A stretch of 64,000 nucleotides of DNA from Parabacteroides sp. AD58. Lineage in GTDB: Bacteria > Bacteroidota > Bacteroidia > Bacteroidales > Tannerellaceae. Below the pieces are notes generated by a model that was not told the DNA's origin, searched no databases, and was given only the letters and a program-made list of their open reading frames with translations. A program made the translations under genes and the position numbers. How positions within the stretch are numbered: position 1 is the stretch's first letter; each line of letters begins with the position of its first letter. This document shows, piece after piece, positions 26,883 to 34,795 of this stretch. The stretch spans positions 2,666,001-2,730,000 of the forward strand of contig NZ_CP146284.1 in NCBI RefSeq assembly GCF_023744375.2, read 5' to 3'.

Positions 26883-27683
26883 TTATTTCAATAATTTCCT
26901 GTTTCCACCATCTTCAAGTATTTTCATTTGTTGAATAGCTATTTGATTGAGCTTAAGTATTCGTTCGTTTTGAGGCATTCCTTGCTCTATAAAGACTGCA
27001 TTTAGGTTTTCCATATTGGAGAGACAAATAAGTTCGTTAATGGAAGCATAATCACGAATATTTCCTTTAAGTTCTGGATGCTGTTCACGCCATGCTTTAG
27101 CTGTAATACCAAACATTGCTACATTCAAAACGTCTGCTTCATTTGCATAAATCATATTTGCTTGTGCTTGAGTAATTTCTTGAGGAATAAGATTTTGTTT
27201 TATAGCATCAGTGTGAATATGATAGTTTATTTTAGAGAGTTCTCTTTTAGCACTCCAACCTATTTGAGCTTGCTCTTGTTCTTTCAAACGTTGGTATTCT
27301 TTAACTAGAAGCAGTTGGAAACGTGGACTTATCCACATTCCGAAATGATAAGCAATATCACGATGTGCGTAAGTTCCTCCATATCGTCCGGCTTTTGAGA
27401 TAATACCGATGGCATTAGTTTGTTCTATCCATGTTTTCACAGAAAGGACGAAACTATTACTTCCCGCCATATTTTTAATTGTACCGAATTCGGTACAATT
27501 AAAATGAGGATTATACAAGATTTCCCATTCTCCAATATATTCTAGTGTGCTTTTTAAACTGAGCCATCGAAAGATAATATGGTCTTGCATTTGGCTACGG
27601 GCCATGTCTGTTAGCGATATATAGTCATTGTCATTGTATGATACGACAGATATTTCTGCATTTTGAACTTTAATTTTTGCCAT
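26883..27683 (-). CDS. KilA-N domain protein
   Basis: This 266-residue protein contains the KilA-N domain typical of phage and mobile-element proteins. The YISLTDMA segment at residues 21-28 is followed by a helix and an RYGGTYAHRDIAYHFGMWISPRF core near 104-126, thought to bind DNA. A helical region follows. The C-terminal third (NMIYANEADVLNVAMFG and after) resembles the C-terminal part found in chromosomal KilA-N proteins of gut Bacteroidota. Base use is clearly more AT-rich than the genes to its left. No integrase, phage or toxin gene is next to it, so it may be a stranded mobile-element remnant or a domesticated regulator. Confidence 0.85.
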   Translation of the reverse strand: MAKIKVQNAEISVVSYNDNDYISLTDMARSQMQDHIIFRWLSLKSTLEYIGEWEILYNPHFNCTEFGTIKNMAGSNSFVLSVKTWIEQTNAIGIISKAGRYGGTYAHRDIAYHFGMWISPRFQLLLVKEYQRLKEQEQAQIGWSAKRELSKINYHIHTDAIKQNLIPQEITQAQANMIYANEADVLNVAMFGITAKAWREQHPELKGNIRDYASINELICLSNMENLNAVFIEQGMPQNERILKLNQIAIQQMKILEDGGNRKLLK

Positions 27684-27757
27684 AATGGTAGTTTTGTTTT
27701 TTAGAGATTAAAAATGGAGTATATAAATATGAATAAGAATATTTAGTTAAGGTAAGA

Positions 27758-27819
27758 ACAAAGGTAAAGAATCGAACATGATCTTATTCAAGCTCTTTGT
27801 TTCCATGCTTTACCTTTGT
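27758..27819. repeat. Perfect 12-base inverted repeat holding two -7 elements
   Basis: ACAAAGGTAAAG (27758-27769) and its complement CTTTACCTTTGT (27808-27819) face each other across 38 bases, in the gap between the GH20 gene and the KilA-N gene. Each arm contains TACCTTTG on one strand: the left arm points left to the KilA-N gene, the right arm points right. The structure may be a terminator, an operator or paired promoters. Confidence 0.45.
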
Positions 27820-27859
27820 AATTTGATTAATCGTCTTATTTATGAATATCTGAAGTTAT

Positions 27860-29833
27860 TCAGTCATTTACCCAATAATTATACACCTTCAATTGGTGGA
27901 TCTGACTGTTGAATTGTCCGGCTTTCTGCAGAGGGAAAACCAAGGTACGGACATAACTCATCTTGTCTTTTCCTTCGTTGAACCAACGTGTCTGGATCGT
28001 CAGATCGTCTTTCAGTTGGTCGTTGACATATAATGCTGTATGTTTATTGTCTCCCGAAATAGTTAGCTTTACTTTTTGTCCTACCGGAAGGTAATAATTG
28101 AAGGTATTCAGATACCCATCACGTACAAATCCTAAACGTCCGGTAATCGGATCAGCCAGATAAACCACGGCATCGGGTGAACGGAACAAGACGGTTCCAG
28201 GTTCTTCTTTCGCTCCTTCGATTTCGAAAGAGACGGAATAAGGATAACCGATTTCCTTTAGTTCAGTCGTTTGTCCGGATTGTACTTGCGCCAGTTCCAT
28301 CACACAAGCGGGCTTCTTCCCTACCCGACCAGCTACGTTGACGCCCGGAGCTTCACTGAGATGTATGCGGGCAGCATCGAATTCCTGGTAAGGCAGAGCA
28401 GTACTTGTGCCTGTCCACATCTTGACGGCCAATGTCTGCATGGCAGGAAAAGCACGGTCATGAATATCTTTGGTGGATATTCCGTTGCCGTAATGATCAT
28501 TCCATACAGCGAACATTCCTCCGGATATTTGTGGATGCTGCTCATCGAATACAGCTTTTCCTATCTTTGCCGGTGTCCATTCCCGGTAAAGTTGTTCGGT
28601 ATCTAAGTAATCATGGTAGTAACCGGCTGCCGGAACAATGTATAAAAAGTCATCCGGAATACTGATTAGCTGATAGCCTTGTTTCATCATTTCCGCCGGG
28701 TCGGCATATCCATTATACCAGGCCGACATCAGTACATTTGCTGATTTGACAGGCGTGTCGCCTTGAGCATGGGTCAAAGCACCCCAGACGCAGGCTTGTT
28801 TTCCGAAGCTTTCTACATAACGGATATAATGATCGGTAAAGGCACGGAACTTCTCTACGACGTCTTTCTTCTTATTGGAATATTCATCTGTACCGATATG
28901 TACGCGTGGCCCTCGGAATACCGGGTTTTCTCCTTCCAAATATTCCTTGAACAAAGCATCGACAAATTCGTATGTCTTCGGGTTAAATAAATCCAAGTGG
29001 TCCAAGCCGTACTCCTGACTTCCTATTTCCGGGCAATATTGGGTAAAGGCCAACGAGTGAGCCGGCACATCTATTTCCGGGATGATTTCCACGCCCAAGC
29101 TGTCAGCCAGTAATTGCAGTTCGATGAATTCTTTCTTGGTATAGTGTCCGTCGGGAGCAGCTAAACCGGGGAAAGTCTCCGATTCCAGGCGGAAAGCCGC
29201 ATAGGTTTTCATCCAGTCGTGTTCGAAGTACTGCTTGAAAGCGTTATCATTCAAGTGAATTTGGAAGGTATTCATTTTATAATACGACATGATCCTGACA
29301 TAATCCCGAAGGAAAGACATTGGGATAAACTTTCGTCCGCAGTCCAACATAAAACCTCGGATGGCATAATCCGGGAAATCTCGGATTTCTCCTTTAGGCA
29401 ATGCCTGCTGTTTGTCCTGTTCTGCCAGCTGAAGCAAGGTACGTGTTGCCCAGAAAAGTCCTTTAGTAGTAGGTGCAGTCAGAATCACCCGGTCTTTAAT
29501 CTGGATGGCATATCCTTCATTTCCCAGCTTCTTGTCAGCCTTCAGCTGTAAGACAAAATCTCCGGCTTTTCCTTTACCGGCAACAACCTGAATCTGTTTC
29601 CCAAACATAGTCTGATAATCGGCAGCCAGTTGTTCAGCTATCTGGCGGCTTCCATTCTCTTTTTCCGAGTAAGTGATACGAGTCGTATTCGTAGGAATGA
29701 AATCGCCGTCTGCTCCTTTCCATTCCTTTAATTCGGGAATCACAAACGGTTTCTGATTGATATCTGCCTGTATGTTGGTGATAGACATCAGGCAAAAAGT
29801 GATCAGCAAGAAAAGATAAATTTGTTTTGTCAT
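27860..29833 (-). CDS. Exported GH20 beta-N-acetylhexosaminidase
   Basis: This exo-enzyme removes terminal beta-linked N-acetylhexosamine from glycans. The 657-residue protein has a signal peptide (about 1-23, ending IQA). The GH20 N-terminal alpha/beta domain spans about 30-150 and the catalytic barrel about 155-480, with RGFMLDCGRKF at its start and the catalytic Asp316-Glu317 pair in an HIGTDEY context. A C-terminal beta-sandwich domain (about 500-655) looks like a concanavalin-type module. The length is typical of Bacteroidota GH20 enzymes. Its promoter closely matches that of the ECF sigma gene 4.5 kb away. With the adjacent GH38 it suggests N-glycan or glycoprotein breakdown. Confidence 0.92.
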   Translation of the reverse strand: MTKQIYLFLLITFCLMSITNIQADINQKPFVIPELKEWKGADGDFIPTNTTRITYSEKENGSRQIAEQLAADYQTMFGKQIQVVAGKGKAGDFVLQLKADKKLGNEGYAIQIKDRVILTAPTTKGLFWATRTLLQLAEQDKQQALPKGEIRDFPDYAIRGFMLDCGRKFIPMSFLRDYVRIMSYYKMNTFQIHLNDNAFKQYFEHDWMKTYAAFRLESETFPGLAAPDGHYTKKEFIELQLLADSLGVEIIPEIDVPAHSLAFTQYCPEIGSQEYGLDHLDLFNPKTYEFVDALFKEYLEGENPVFRGPRVHIGTDEYSNKKKDVVEKFRAFTDHYIRYVESFGKQACVWGALTHAQGDTPVKSANVLMSAWYNGYADPAEMMKQGYQLISIPDDFLYIVPAAGYYHDYLDTEQLYREWTPAKIGKAVFDEQHPQISGGMFAVWNDHYGNGISTKDIHDRAFPAMQTLAVKMWTGTSTALPYQEFDAARIHLSEAPGVNVAGRVGKKPACVMELAQVQSGQTTELKEIGYPYSVSFEIEGAKEEPGTVLFRSPDAVVYLADPITGRLGFVRDGYLNTFNYYLPVGQKVKLTISGDNKHTALYVNDQLKDDLTIQTRWFNEGKDKMSYVRTLVFPLQKAGQFNSQIHQLKVYNYWVND

Positions 29834-29947
29834 GATAATTTATGAGGATTGATGATACTGCTATACCGAAACTCTCGTTTTCTGGTAATAAAGCCTGCAT
29901 ATGTGATTGTATCTGCATCGCTTTATAACCGTCAACTATGATTTCCA

Positions 29948-29978
29948 CAAAGATACGTATCCGTTTGGAAAACTCAAA
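29948..29978 (-). promoter_or_regulatory. Promoter of the GH20 gene with palindromic spacer end
   Basis: On the minus strand TTTG (29978-29975) and TATCTTTG (29955-29948) are 19 bases apart. The -7 box overlaps a perfect palindrome GATACGTATC. The whole region is nearly identical to the sigma-gene promoter at 34424-34454. Confidence 0.75.
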
Positions 29979-30029
29979 TTTCCGACTGATTTTTGGTCTG
30001 ATGTATCTTTCGTCCGGTGATATAATAAC

Positions 30030-30065
30030 AGCGGCTGTCTTGCCGATATCCGCAAGACAGCCGCT
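30030..30065 (-). terminator. Terminator of the GH38 gene
   Basis: A perfect 14-base GC-rich stem (30030-30043 with 30052-30065) with an 8-base loop lies 30 bases beyond the stop codon of the GH38 gene. On the minus strand it is followed by GTTATTATA. Confidence 0.82.
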
Positions 30066-30095
30066 CTGTCAGTCCTTTTTCTTTATCTGTATGAT

Positions 30096-33000
30096 TTATT
30101 GATAAAGTTCGAATTCGTATATACGTGTTGTACTTTCATTGACTGACTGTGCCGGTCCGGTTACATACAACCGTACATAACGTGCTTTCGCCGCTTTGAT
30201 GTTACGATCCACGTCGTTGTTTCTGTTGCCGTCGATCATGTCGACTGTCTTCCATTCTTCCGTAAGTGAGTTACGAACCTGCAACAAACATGCACGAGTG
30301 ATGTAGCTTGTTTCTTCGGATCCTGCGTTTACAATTCTCCATCCGCTGAAAGTCTTTTCACTTCCCAAGTCAAAAGCGACATAGTTGGGAGCGTTGTTCG
30401 TGTCGCACCATTTGGTTTCCATATCTCCATCAATCAGTTTTTCGGCGCTTTCGTTATCGTTTACGGCACCTGATACTGAAATGATCTTTGCGCCTTTGAG
30501 TATATTGGTACGAGCCATCTGTGTATTCGCTTCATTTGTCTTATTGTTTGTGCGGAACAACTCACCTGCCGGTTTGACCGTGTTGCTTTCGTTTACGGTA
30601 GTTGCAGCAAATATGACAACATTCTTATCGGTCGGAAGAATGATTTCTGTAGTGCCCTTTGGTATATCAATGCCATATTTGAACATATAAGTGAATTCAT
30701 ATGCCCGGTCTTCAAATCTCGAATGGCTGTGCGTTCCTACATAAGCAATATCAGCATCTTTCAGATATCCTTGAGTGTGACCTTCATGTCCCCATTGTCC
30801 GATGAAGCCTGTGTAATAAGGAACATTCACGGTCTGTTTGCTGTTGCCGACCGTGAAGGTAGCTGTACGGTCGCCAGCCGATGAAGCCGCAAGCAGATAT
30901 ACTTTATTATAGTTGCCGTCGGCCGGTAATTTGATTGTATCACCTTGACAAGCCAGTCCGTTGAAGGTATCCATTTCGCCGAAAGTGAAATGTACTCCGT
31001 CTACCGTCAGTCCTTCTTTTGGCAAGAGTTCGGCCGCATAACTGTTACCGCCTTCAAAGTCGCCGGCTGAACGGAATTCATTATGTGAGAAACAATTCTT
31101 GTTGAACGGAAGTTCCAGGCTCTGTGCATTTGCATAGCATGTTCCGGCCTTTTCAGAAACATTGCCTTCAAGTTTCAGACGGTAGGTCTTTACGCTGAAT
31201 GGTTTGATATTTACGTTCAGTTTGTTACCGCTGAATGATGCGCTGCCTATCTCCTTCTCTGTTCCGTCGGCTTCAACCGCTTTTACGATGTTCGAAGCGA
31301 AAGAAATAGTAGCGGTCTGAGTATCCTTTCCGGCTGTTTCATAAACACGTACTACATATTCGTCGCCATTCTCGGCTTTCTTTAACGCACGGACTATCAC
31401 ATGGTCGTTATCTGATGATGCGAAAGAGAATTCACGTCCCAGATCACCTTTGTGCTTAGGCGATTCGAAAGCATGCAGCGGACTGTTGTAGGCCGTTGCT
31501 CTCTGTACTGTATTTGCCTTATTAAGCCGTCCTTCATGACCAATGAGGCTGTAGGTAAACTCGTGGTATCCGAAATCCTGACGTTCTTGATAGGTATAAC
31601 CGTTTCCCGGCTTCGGAGAATAGAGAAGCGACAGACGGATTGTGTTGTCGTTGGGCTTATCCCATCCATATTTACAGTCGTTGAGAATAGTTACTCCATA
31701 GTCGCCCGAACGGTCTGTAAGGTCGGTCCATTCATGCGAATATACTTCGTAGCTGTTGTCGCGGTTATTGCCACGTTCTACACTTCCCAAGCCGATATCG
31801 TAAGTCGCTTTCTCATTACTTACGTTGAGCGGGAATTGTACCTTCAGCAGTGCATTGAGCGAACGCCAGTCCACTTCGTTGTAGAAGTCGATGCGGTCGG
31901 CCTGACTTCCCTCATACAGACGAATGTACTGGTTGATCTTTGAGTCTCCATAACTCTTGGAGATAAGCAGAGACTTACGCAGCGGACCGTTCTCAACCAT
32001 TTTCACGCTTACGTTTTCCTTTATAATGACTGGTTCCTTGTCGACTGTATGTTTAAGTATTTCCCATGCCGGCCATGCCTCCGACTTGCAGTCGTCAAAC
32101 ACGACGAGGCCTATAGACTTACCGGAAGCAACAAGCTCCTTGCCGTTACGCTTGTCGATAAGCGAAGCTATGTTACCTTGTTTATCGACTGTAACCTTAT
32201 AAACAGAGTTCTCGATTACATTGGCATCCTTCGATACGGAAGTAGCCGCTTTTCCGCCAGCCTTAACACTATATACAGCAAATCCGGTTCCGGGTACACT
32301 TGCATCAACGAGCAGGCTGCGGTTTCCCTTGGAGTCTGTCACTATCTGAGAAGCTACTTTATGTCCTTTGGCATCTGTCACATGATAGGAAACTGCCATG
32401 TCCGGAAGCGTTATTGACGTTACATTACTAACAGGATATGCCTGCGTGTTGTATATGATAACCGGTGTCCCGGATACATTGGTATTCATTCGGTTGGCTA
32501 CTCCGCTGACCGCGTTGGTCAGATTCTTTGAAAAACGCTGCAGTGAGATAAGTTCATCGTTCCATGAAAACTCGTATGCGCGCGGAATACTCGTTCCGGT
32601 CAGGTCATCATGGAACTGATGCAGGAACACCCGCTTCCAGCTTTCGGTAAGATCGCGTTGCGGATATTCTCCCTGTCCTAACCATTCTGCTACAACGGAA
32701 GCACGTTCGGCGGCATCGCCTAACTGTTCATTCTGGCGGTTGTAAAGTTTCATGGCTGCCTGTGAGGTATAACATCCGGTACCATGTACATCCATAAACA
32801 GTTCACCGTCGTATACCGGTAATTCCGGATGATTCTCATACGGGAGAAAGTCTTTGTATAATTGGTCGCTTGTAGCACTGATAATCTCGATCGGACCCTG
32901 GCCTTTGATACCCTTCTCGACCGCACGAACAGAAGGCAGGTTTGGTGAGCCGCCTGTATCGCCTGTACCATAATAGCGATAAACCATGTTGAGCGGACTT

Positions 33001-33701
33001 TCAGAAATTTCTTTCATCAGTCTCTTGTTAGAAGAGAGATCGCTGTCTTTAAACCTTTCTCCGTATCCGAAACCGTGAGTCATCATGATGCGGCTGCCGT
33101 CGATGCCCTGCCAAAGTCCGATAGTAAACGGATATTTCTTCCCACCTTCAAAGAAAGCATTGTTTCTCCATCCGAGTTTTTGTGTAGAGAAACCGATCAG
33201 TCCGCAATGTGAAGCTAATGTAGGAATGAAATAACTGAATCCAAAACAGTCTGGCAGGAATATGTCTGTACTTTCTTTCCCGAATTCCGTACGGTAGAAG
33301 CTCTGTCCCAACAGGATATTACGTAACCATGATTCAGGAGATACAATCACCGTTTCGTTGGCGTCCCAGCCACTACCGGTCAGATGCCAGCGTCCGTTGG
33401 CAATGTACTTTTTCATCTTCTCGTATTGATCCGGATAATATTCCTTCATCCATGAATACTTTACCGCTCCCTCAAAATTAAATACATAATTGGGATAATT
33501 GTCGAGTAAGTAGAGATTCTGACTTAAAGTGTTCCATACATACTGTTTGATGGTTGTCTGGATATCCCAGTTCCATTGTGTGTCCAAATGGGCATCGGCC
33601 ACCATGTAGGCTTTCATCTTTTTCCCTTCGTTGTTCTGAGCCGAAGTTGTACTGAATGTCATACATGAGGCTAAAGCTAAAGCTAAAACCTTTGTCTGCA
33701 T
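30096..33701 (-). CDS. Exported GH38 alpha-mannosidase with C-terminal F5/8-type domain
   Basis: This large 1201-residue enzyme trims alpha-mannose. The signal peptide (about 1-21, ending TSAQ) is followed by the GH38 domain. The metal-binding His38 and Asp40 lie in an ADAHLDTQWNWD motif, and Asp151 in FLPDCFGFS is the likely nucleophile. The middle domain reaches about residue 470, and the long beta-rich GH38 C-terminal region runs to about 860. An NPCBM-like or beta-sandwich region follows (about 870-1040). A discoidin/F5/8-type carbohydrate-binding domain ends the protein (about 1055-1201; SGWRIVNAGSEE and RYVRLYVTG motifs). The signal implies periplasmic or surface action. The neighbours, a GH20 and an ECF sigma gene, suggest a small N-glycan-use cluster. 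The GC content is normal for the genome. Confidence 0.92.
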   Translation of the reverse strand: MQTKVLALALASCMTFSTTSAQNNEGKKMKAYMVADAHLDTQWNWDIQTTIKQYVWNTLSQNLYLLDNYPNYVFNFEGAVKYSWMKEYYPDQYEKMKKYIANGRWHLTGSGWDANETVIVSPESWLRNILLGQSFYRTEFGKESTDIFLPDCFGFSYFIPTLASHCGLIGFSTQKLGWRNNAFFEGGKKYPFTIGLWQGIDGSRIMMTHGFGYGERFKDSDLSSNKRLMKEISESPLNMVYRYYGTGDTGGSPNLPSVRAVEKGIKGQGPIEIISATSDQLYKDFLPYENHPELPVYDGELFMDVHGTGCYTSQAAMKLYNRQNEQLGDAAERASVVAEWLGQGEYPQRDLTESWKRVFLHQFHDDLTGTSIPRAYEFSWNDELISLQRFSKNLTNAVSGVANRMNTNVSGTPVIIYNTQAYPVSNVTSITLPDMAVSYHVTDAKGHKVASQIVTDSKGNRSLLVDASVPGTGFAVYSVKAGGKAATSVSKDANVIENSVYKVTVDKQGNIASLIDKRNGKELVASGKSIGLVVFDDCKSEAWPAWEILKHTVDKEPVIIKENVSVKMVENGPLRKSLLISKSYGDSKINQYIRLYEGSQADRIDFYNEVDWRSLNALLKVQFPLNVSNEKATYDIGLGSVERGNNRDNSYEVYSHEWTDLTDRSGDYGVTILNDCKYGWDKPNDNTIRLSLLYSPKPGNGYTYQERQDFGYHEFTYSLIGHEGRLNKANTVQRATAYNSPLHAFESPKHKGDLGREFSFASSDNDHVIVRALKKAENGDEYVVRVYETAGKDTQTATISFASNIVKAVEADGTEKEIGSASFSGNKLNVNIKPFSVKTYRLKLEGNVSEKAGTCYANAQSLELPFNKNCFSHNEFRSAGDFEGGNSYAAELLPKEGLTVDGVHFTFGEMDTFNGLACQGDTIKLPADGNYNKVYLLAASSAGDRTATFTVGNSKQTVNVPYYTGFIGQWGHEGHTQGYLKDADIAYVGTHSHSRFEDRAYEFTYMFKYGIDIPKGTTEIILPTDKNVVIFAATTVNESNTVKPAGELFRTNNKTNEANTQMARTNILKGAKIISVSGAVNDNESAEKLIDGDMETKWCDTNNAPNYVAFDLGSEKTFSGWRIVNAGSEETSYITRACLLQVRNSLTEEWKTVDMIDGNRNNDVDRNIKAAKARYVRLYVTGPAQSVNESTTRIYEFELYQ

Positions 33702-33739
33702 ACTAGTTCTATTGAATTAAGTTATAAAAACACGATTAG

Positions 33740-33758
33740 TGCCAACACGAAGTTGGCA
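33740..33758 (-). promoter_or_regulatory. Short hairpin in the GH38 leader
   Basis: A perfect 7-base stem TGCCAAC/GTTGGCA with a 5-base loop lies 39 bases before the GH38 start, just downstream of a TATATTTG -7-like element at 33770-33763. It could stabilise or control the 5' end of the messenger. Confidence 0.4.
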
Positions 33759-33817
33759 TATGCAAATATACACAGATAAATTTATAGATATAAGCTGTTT
33801 ATGTATAAAATTTGTTT

Positions 33818-34384
33818 TTAATGCAACGATAACAAAACAAGTAGTGGAAGATAATCCTTCAGGTCTGCCCGTAATTGTTTTAGGGCCTGCTGGATGCGGT
33901 AATCTACCGTTTTGGTTGAGACATGCAGCTGGTCGGCTATTTCCTTATAGCTCATCTGCTGGAAGCGGTGCATGACGAATGCCTCCCGATAAGTGGGCGG
34001 CAGCGCTTCAATGGCCTGCTTCATCACTTTCTTCAGTTCTTCCAGCTGATAATAATCGGTGTCATGCAACAGGTATTGCATTTGTTCGTAGAAAATAGTT
34101 TCGGCATTTGCCTGAACCTTCTGGTGTTCAATCTGATTCAGGGCTTTATGATAAACCGTCCGTAGCAGATACTGCCCCAATGACTTGTTGATACAGATCT
34201 CTTCCCGGCTCTTCCATAACCAGAACAAGGTGTCTTGTACAATCTCTTCAGCATCTTCCAGTGAAACAAAACGCGAACAATAGGCACATAGCAAGGGATA
34301 ATATTTCTTGAACAGAAAAGAATAAGCCTTCCTGTCTCCGTGTTGCAGATCACGGATGATGTCTTCTTCACAACTCCATTCCAT
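33818..34384 (-). CDS. ECF-type RNA polymerase sigma factor
   Basis: This 188-residue ECF sigma factor belongs to the group common in Bacteroidota utilisation loci. Region 2 covers about residues 12-80 (AYSFLFKKYYPLLCAYCSRF, then DAEEIVQDTLFWLW) and region 4 about 118-175 (LPPTYREAFVMHRFQQMSYKEIA, then VSTKTVDYRIQQAL). The open frame reaches 34417 through a TTG, but the ATG at 34384 is preferred because the promoter -7 box at 34431-34424 puts the transcript start close to 34417. No anti-sigma gene follows; the GH38 gene does, 116 bases later. The only FecR-type anti-sigma in the window lies 18 kb away. Confidence 0.9.
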   Translation of the reverse strand: MEWSCEEDIIRDLQHGDRKAYSFLFKKYYPLLCAYCSRFVSLEDAEEIVQDTLFWLWKSREEICINKSLGQYLLRTVYHKALNQIEHQKVQANAETIFYEQMQYLLHDTDYYQLEELKKVMKQAIEALPPTYREAFVMHRFQQMSYKEIADQLHVSTKTVDYRIQQALKQLRADLKDYLPLLVLLSLH

Positions 34385-34423
34385 ATTTCCCCAAGTCTTA
34401 CACGTGCTTAAGAACAATTACCA

Positions 34424-34454
34424 CAAAGATACGTATCCGAAAGAAAAAATCAAA
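34424..34454 (-). promoter_or_regulatory. Promoter of the ECF sigma gene with palindromic spacer end
   Basis: On the minus strand TTTG (34454-34451) and TATCTTTG (34431-34424) are 19 bases apart, again with GATACGTATC overlapping the -7 box. A stretch of 19 bases, CGGATACGTATCTTTGTGG, is identical to the GH20 promoter, and similarity continues upstream through the -33 box. Confidence 0.75.
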
Positions 34455-34633
34455 TTCCCGATTTGTTTTTTGATTTTCTGATTCTTATGAATGGCTCGTT
34501 TGAAGAAGAAATGAAATAAGGGGAAAAGTTATTGTAAACCTTTGTCCTGAATCCATAATAAATTGTTGTTTTACAGGATAAATCTCATATTTTCCCTATT
34601 ACAATTTAATTAATTCGCCTATATGAATCAATT

Positions 34634-34695
34634 AATTCACCATTGTGATGTGATTAATTCACTTATATAATTTAATTACATCACAATGGTGAATT
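34634..34695. repeat. 18-base perfect inverted repeat in an AT-rich gap
   Basis: The 412-base gap between the sigma gene and the IS element has no ORF. Its main structure is AATTCACCATTGTGATGT (34634-34651) facing its exact complement (34678-34695) across a 26-base AT-rich loop. ATTAATTC(A/G)C words are repeated about every 20-25 bases around it (near 34609, 34631 and 34653), with an inverted copy in the right arm. No T-run follows. Confidence 0.6.
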
Positions 34696-34795
34696 AAAGA
34701 ATATATCGTATATTATACAGGAATTATATTTATATAGAATTGAAATAAATATAGCTCCTGCATTTTTTCATGAAACTTACCTATTATTTGCTGAA

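Noticed and set aside
33818-34384. The ECF sigma factor as the certain partner of the FecR protein at 52 kb
   Set aside because: They are 18 kb apart, the sigma gene is at the wrong end of the locus and an IS lies between; kept only as a possibility.
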